Assembly: GCF_000725425.1 (NCBI RefSeq)
Contig: NZ_CP006019.1
Coordinates: 682,001 to 746,000, forward strand
DNA from: Palaeococcus pacificus DY20341
GTDB taxonomy: Archaea; Methanobacteriota_B; Thermococci; Thermococcales; Thermococcaceae
Length of the DNA: 64,000 nucleotides
Reading direction: 5' to 3'
This document shows, in pieces, positions 62,121-64,000 of the stretch. Numbering within the stretch: position 1 is the first letter of the stretch; every line of letters starts with the position of its first letter. Both the position numbers and the translations under genes were made by a program. The notes below the pieces were generated by a model. That model was not told where the DNA came from, ran no database searches, and saw only the letters and a list, made by a program, of their open reading frames with translations.

Positions 62121-62864
62121 ATGGATAGGGGTGAGATTAAAGTTGTGGAGAGTATTTTTGGCGATAAGATAATGAGAGATTCAATAATTACAATTGTTTA
62201 TGACAAATTCTCATCAGCTTGGGCCTTAAGCTTGGCTCTAATGGCAGAGTACATTGAGCAGAATTCTTTTGGCATCATCTCCAACTACAACTTTCCACTT
62301 CAAAAGATGTTTAGAACTTTTTCATTTATCGGTTTGGACTTGGAGAAAGAACTGAATAAAGAGAATATTGCTATTATAGACGTCTTTGGTTCTAAATATG
62401 GACGAAGGGAGGACGTGAAAAACGTCTTTTACCTCGATACTGTGGACCCTGAAACCATAAATCCAAAAATATCTCTAATATACTCCACCCTAAAAGCAAA
62501 AATTGAAGGAAAAGAGGTCGTGAGGCTGGTCTATACGTTGGATGGGGTATCACTAATGCTCGGCGAGAAAGAAACTTTAAAGCTTCTCAATCAAACAATT
62601 GCCCAAAGGAGTATTGATGCTCTAGGCTCCACACTCATACTTCCAATAAACCAGGATGTTGTTTCGGAGCGCTTTGTAGCCTGGGTGACGGGTATAAGTG
62701 ACTATGTTCTCCTAGGAACTTCAAAGCTCACCTCGGAAGGCATCGTGGAGAGACTCCACCTGATAAAATCGCCTCTCGAAGGATTTGAGCCAACAACCTA
62801 TGAGCTTCAAGTAACAAAAGGAAGAAAAGTTGAGAGGCTAAAAGCCAAAAAGCTCAGCCCCTGA
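62121..62864 (+). CDS. RecA-superfamily-like protein without a P-loop
   Basis: A 247-residue protein patterned like KaiC/RadA-type ATPases: an N-terminal strand-loop-helix ([24 protein letters not shown]) where a Walker A would sit, [14 protein letters not shown] at the Walker B position (IIDVFG), and a later [24 protein letters not shown]. GxxxxGKT is replaced by YDKFSSAW, so ATP binding by the usual P-loop is not expected. Function unknown; possibly a structural partner of a KaiC-like protein. It overlaps the end of thrS by 11 bases, convergently. Confidence 0.75.
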   Translation: MDRGEIKVVESIFGDKIMRDSIITIVYDKFSSAWALSLALMAEYIEQNSFGIISNYNFPLQKMFRTFSFIGLDLEKELNKENIAIIDVFGSKYGRREDVKNVFYLDTVDPETINPKISLIYSTLKAKIEGKEVVRLVYTLDGVSLMLGEKETLKLLNQTIAQRSIDALGSTLILPINQDVVSERFVAWVTGISDYVLLGTSKLTSEGIVERLHLIKSPLEGFEPTTYELQVTKGRKVERLKAKKLSP

Positions 62865-64000
62865 ACTTTGGCCTCTTTGAGAGGAGCAATGGGAGAGGCC
62901 TTGGCTTGTATGGGAAGCTTTCGGTCTTTTGCCTTATCTCTCTTATGAGCTCTTCGAGCTGCATCTCGTACTGTTTTCCGTCTTCCCTCTTTCTAACGGT
63001 TATCACGTTTTGTTCCTTCTCTTTCTCGCCAACCACGATGATGTATGGGATCCACTCCTTTTCAGCTCTCCTTATCTTCTTGTTCAAGCGCTCATTCATG
63101 TCATCAACGTCCACTCTAATCTTTGCTCCTTCGAGCTTTCCTGCGACATAAAGAGCATAGTCTAGGTATTGCTCGCTTATGGGGATAACTCTAACCTGAA
63201 TTGGGGCCAACCAAAGTGGGAACATCGCCTTCTTGCCCTTGGCTTGGAGCTTTGCCTGCTTTTCGAGCATAGCGTACATTACCCTCTCTATGGCACCGCT
63301 GGGCGAGCAGTGGAGGATTAATGGGTATTCCTCTTTTCCTTCCTCGTTGTAGAATGTAACGCCATAGCGTTTGGCGTTTTCAACATCAATTTGGACGGTA
63401 CTCAAAGCAGCTGCTTTGTCGAGCGTATCAACGAAGTTGAACTCGAATTTGAGCACAAAGTAGAAGAACCTCTGCTTCCACATCTCTATTAAGACTGGCT
63501 TTCCTATTATCTTTGCAAGCTCAACTATGAACTCCTTGTTCTCGTTCCAAAAGTCCTCCGTGAATCTTATTGCAACTTCATAGTCCTCTGGTGTAAGTCC
63601 CACTCCTTTGAGGACTTCCATGCTGAGCTTGTACTGCTTCTTGAATTCGGCTTTAGCCTGCTCCATGTCCTTTGCAACCGTGTGCATATCGGGCATTGTG
63701 AATGCTCTCAAACGCCTAAGGCCGCTCAGCTCACCGCGCTTCTCTCTTCTAAATGAGTACCTCGTTAATTCGTACATTCTCAAAGGAAGGTGTCTGTAGC
63801 TTATTGTAGCATCTTTCTTCATTAAGAACTGACCGAAACAAGCGGCAAACCTAAGGAAGAACTTCTTATCACCGCTCAAAACGATGTACTGGCGAGCAGG
63901 GAAGCGGTTGAGGTAGCTCTTCAAAGCTGGATGTTCGAAGTCGTACATAATTGGCGTCTCAACTTCCATTGCGCCGTACTCTATAACGCGCTCCGTGACG
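62854..64000 (-). CDS. thrS: Threonyl-tRNA synthetase, 3' part (5' end outside the window)
   Basis: Class II synthetase for threonine; the visible 381 C-terminal residues run from [21 protein letters not shown] to the end. Catalytic core: [63 protein letters not shown] (motif 2), and [17 protein letters not shown] (motif 3). The anticodon-binding domain follows: [46 protein letters not shown]. The wide spacing and sequence fit archaeal ThrRS with the N2-like editing domain, which would lie beyond the edge. No start codon is visible before the window ends. Confidence 0.96.
   Translation of the reverse strand, partial: VTERVIEYGAMEVETPIMYDFEHPALKSYLNRFPARQYIVLSGDKKFFLRFAACFGQFLMKKDATISYRHLPLRMYELTRYSFRREKRGELSGLRRLRAFTMPDMHTVAKDMEQAKAEFKKQYKLSMEVLKGVGLTPEDYEVAIRFTEDFWNENKEFIVELAKIIGKPVLIEMWKQRFFYFVLKFEFNFVDTLDKAAALSTVQIDVENAKRYGVTFYNEEGKEEYPLILHCSPSGAIERVMYAMLEKQAKLQAKGKKAMFPLWLAPIQVRVIPISEQYLDYALYVAGKLEGAKIRVDVDDMNERLNKKIRRAEKEWIPYIIVVGEKEKEQNVITVRKREDGKQYEMQLEELIREIRQKTESFPYKPRPLPLLLSKRPKFRG

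Overview
This window is a chromosomal segment of a hyperthermophilic archaeon of the Thermococcales, most likely a Thermococcus species. The support is archaeal replication and translation genes (rfcS/rfcL, rnhB, srp54, ftsY, serS, an archaeal-type thrS), TATA-box promoters about 25 bases before short leaders, ribosome binding sites of the GGTGA/GGAGG kind 4 to 8 bases before starts, frequent GTG and TTG starts, a hydrogenase maturation gene (hypE), and a GH57 alpha-galactosidase next to galK as in Pyrococcus furiosus. Coding density is high, most operons overlap by 1 to 14 bases, and no insertion sequence or intein was seen.

Layout. 1-3740: a metal-siderophore or corrinoid importer (ATPase, permease, and a lipoprotein with two fused binding domains). 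3899-5038: an iron-type alcohol dehydrogenase, followed by a probable C/D box guide RNA. 5245-7460: a thiM-thiE-thiD thiamine salvage operon behind a palindromic operator. 8075-12818: a nucleoside-type BMP ABC importer. 12823-20349: hypE, two helical or duplicated proteins of unknown role, a DUF89 phosphatase, rnhB, tRNA-Arg(CCU), an Lrp regulator, a zinc-finger protein and the PRPP-sensing regulator gfcR. 20782-23228: an OPT transporter, a membrane partner and a 38-residue protein. 23540-27367: srp54 with a coupled RAM-domain gene, a cysteine-cluster protein, a lone 5S rRNA and serS.

27474-37730 is a galactoside island: galK, GH57 alpha-galactosidase, a major facilitator permease, a PIG-L/LmbE deacetylase, a GH4 NAD-dependent glycosidase, a GH1 beta-glycosidase and galT. 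Inside it lies a secreted 730-residue protein with two legumain-like (C13/caspase-fold) segments, one keeping the cysteine and the other keeping the histidine. 37720-53492 is housekeeping: an RqcH/NEMF homologue, rfcL, rfcS, a DUF2258-like protein, adk, a DUF1624 membrane protein, an M20 peptidase, TatD, a CPBP protease, FKBP, ftsY, a flavoprotein, a HAD phosphatase, an Hrq1/MrfA-type helicase and a YigZ/IMPACT protein.

53493-57464 is a CRISPR leader plus an array of 52 full repeats and one truncated terminal repeat, including one spacer present three times in tandem; no cas gene lies in the window. 57547-64000 holds an M20 peptidase, a secreted CWB2-type protein, mtnA, a TIP26-like TBP-interacting protein, a RecA-like protein with no P-loop, and the 3' part of thrS, which runs off the right edge.
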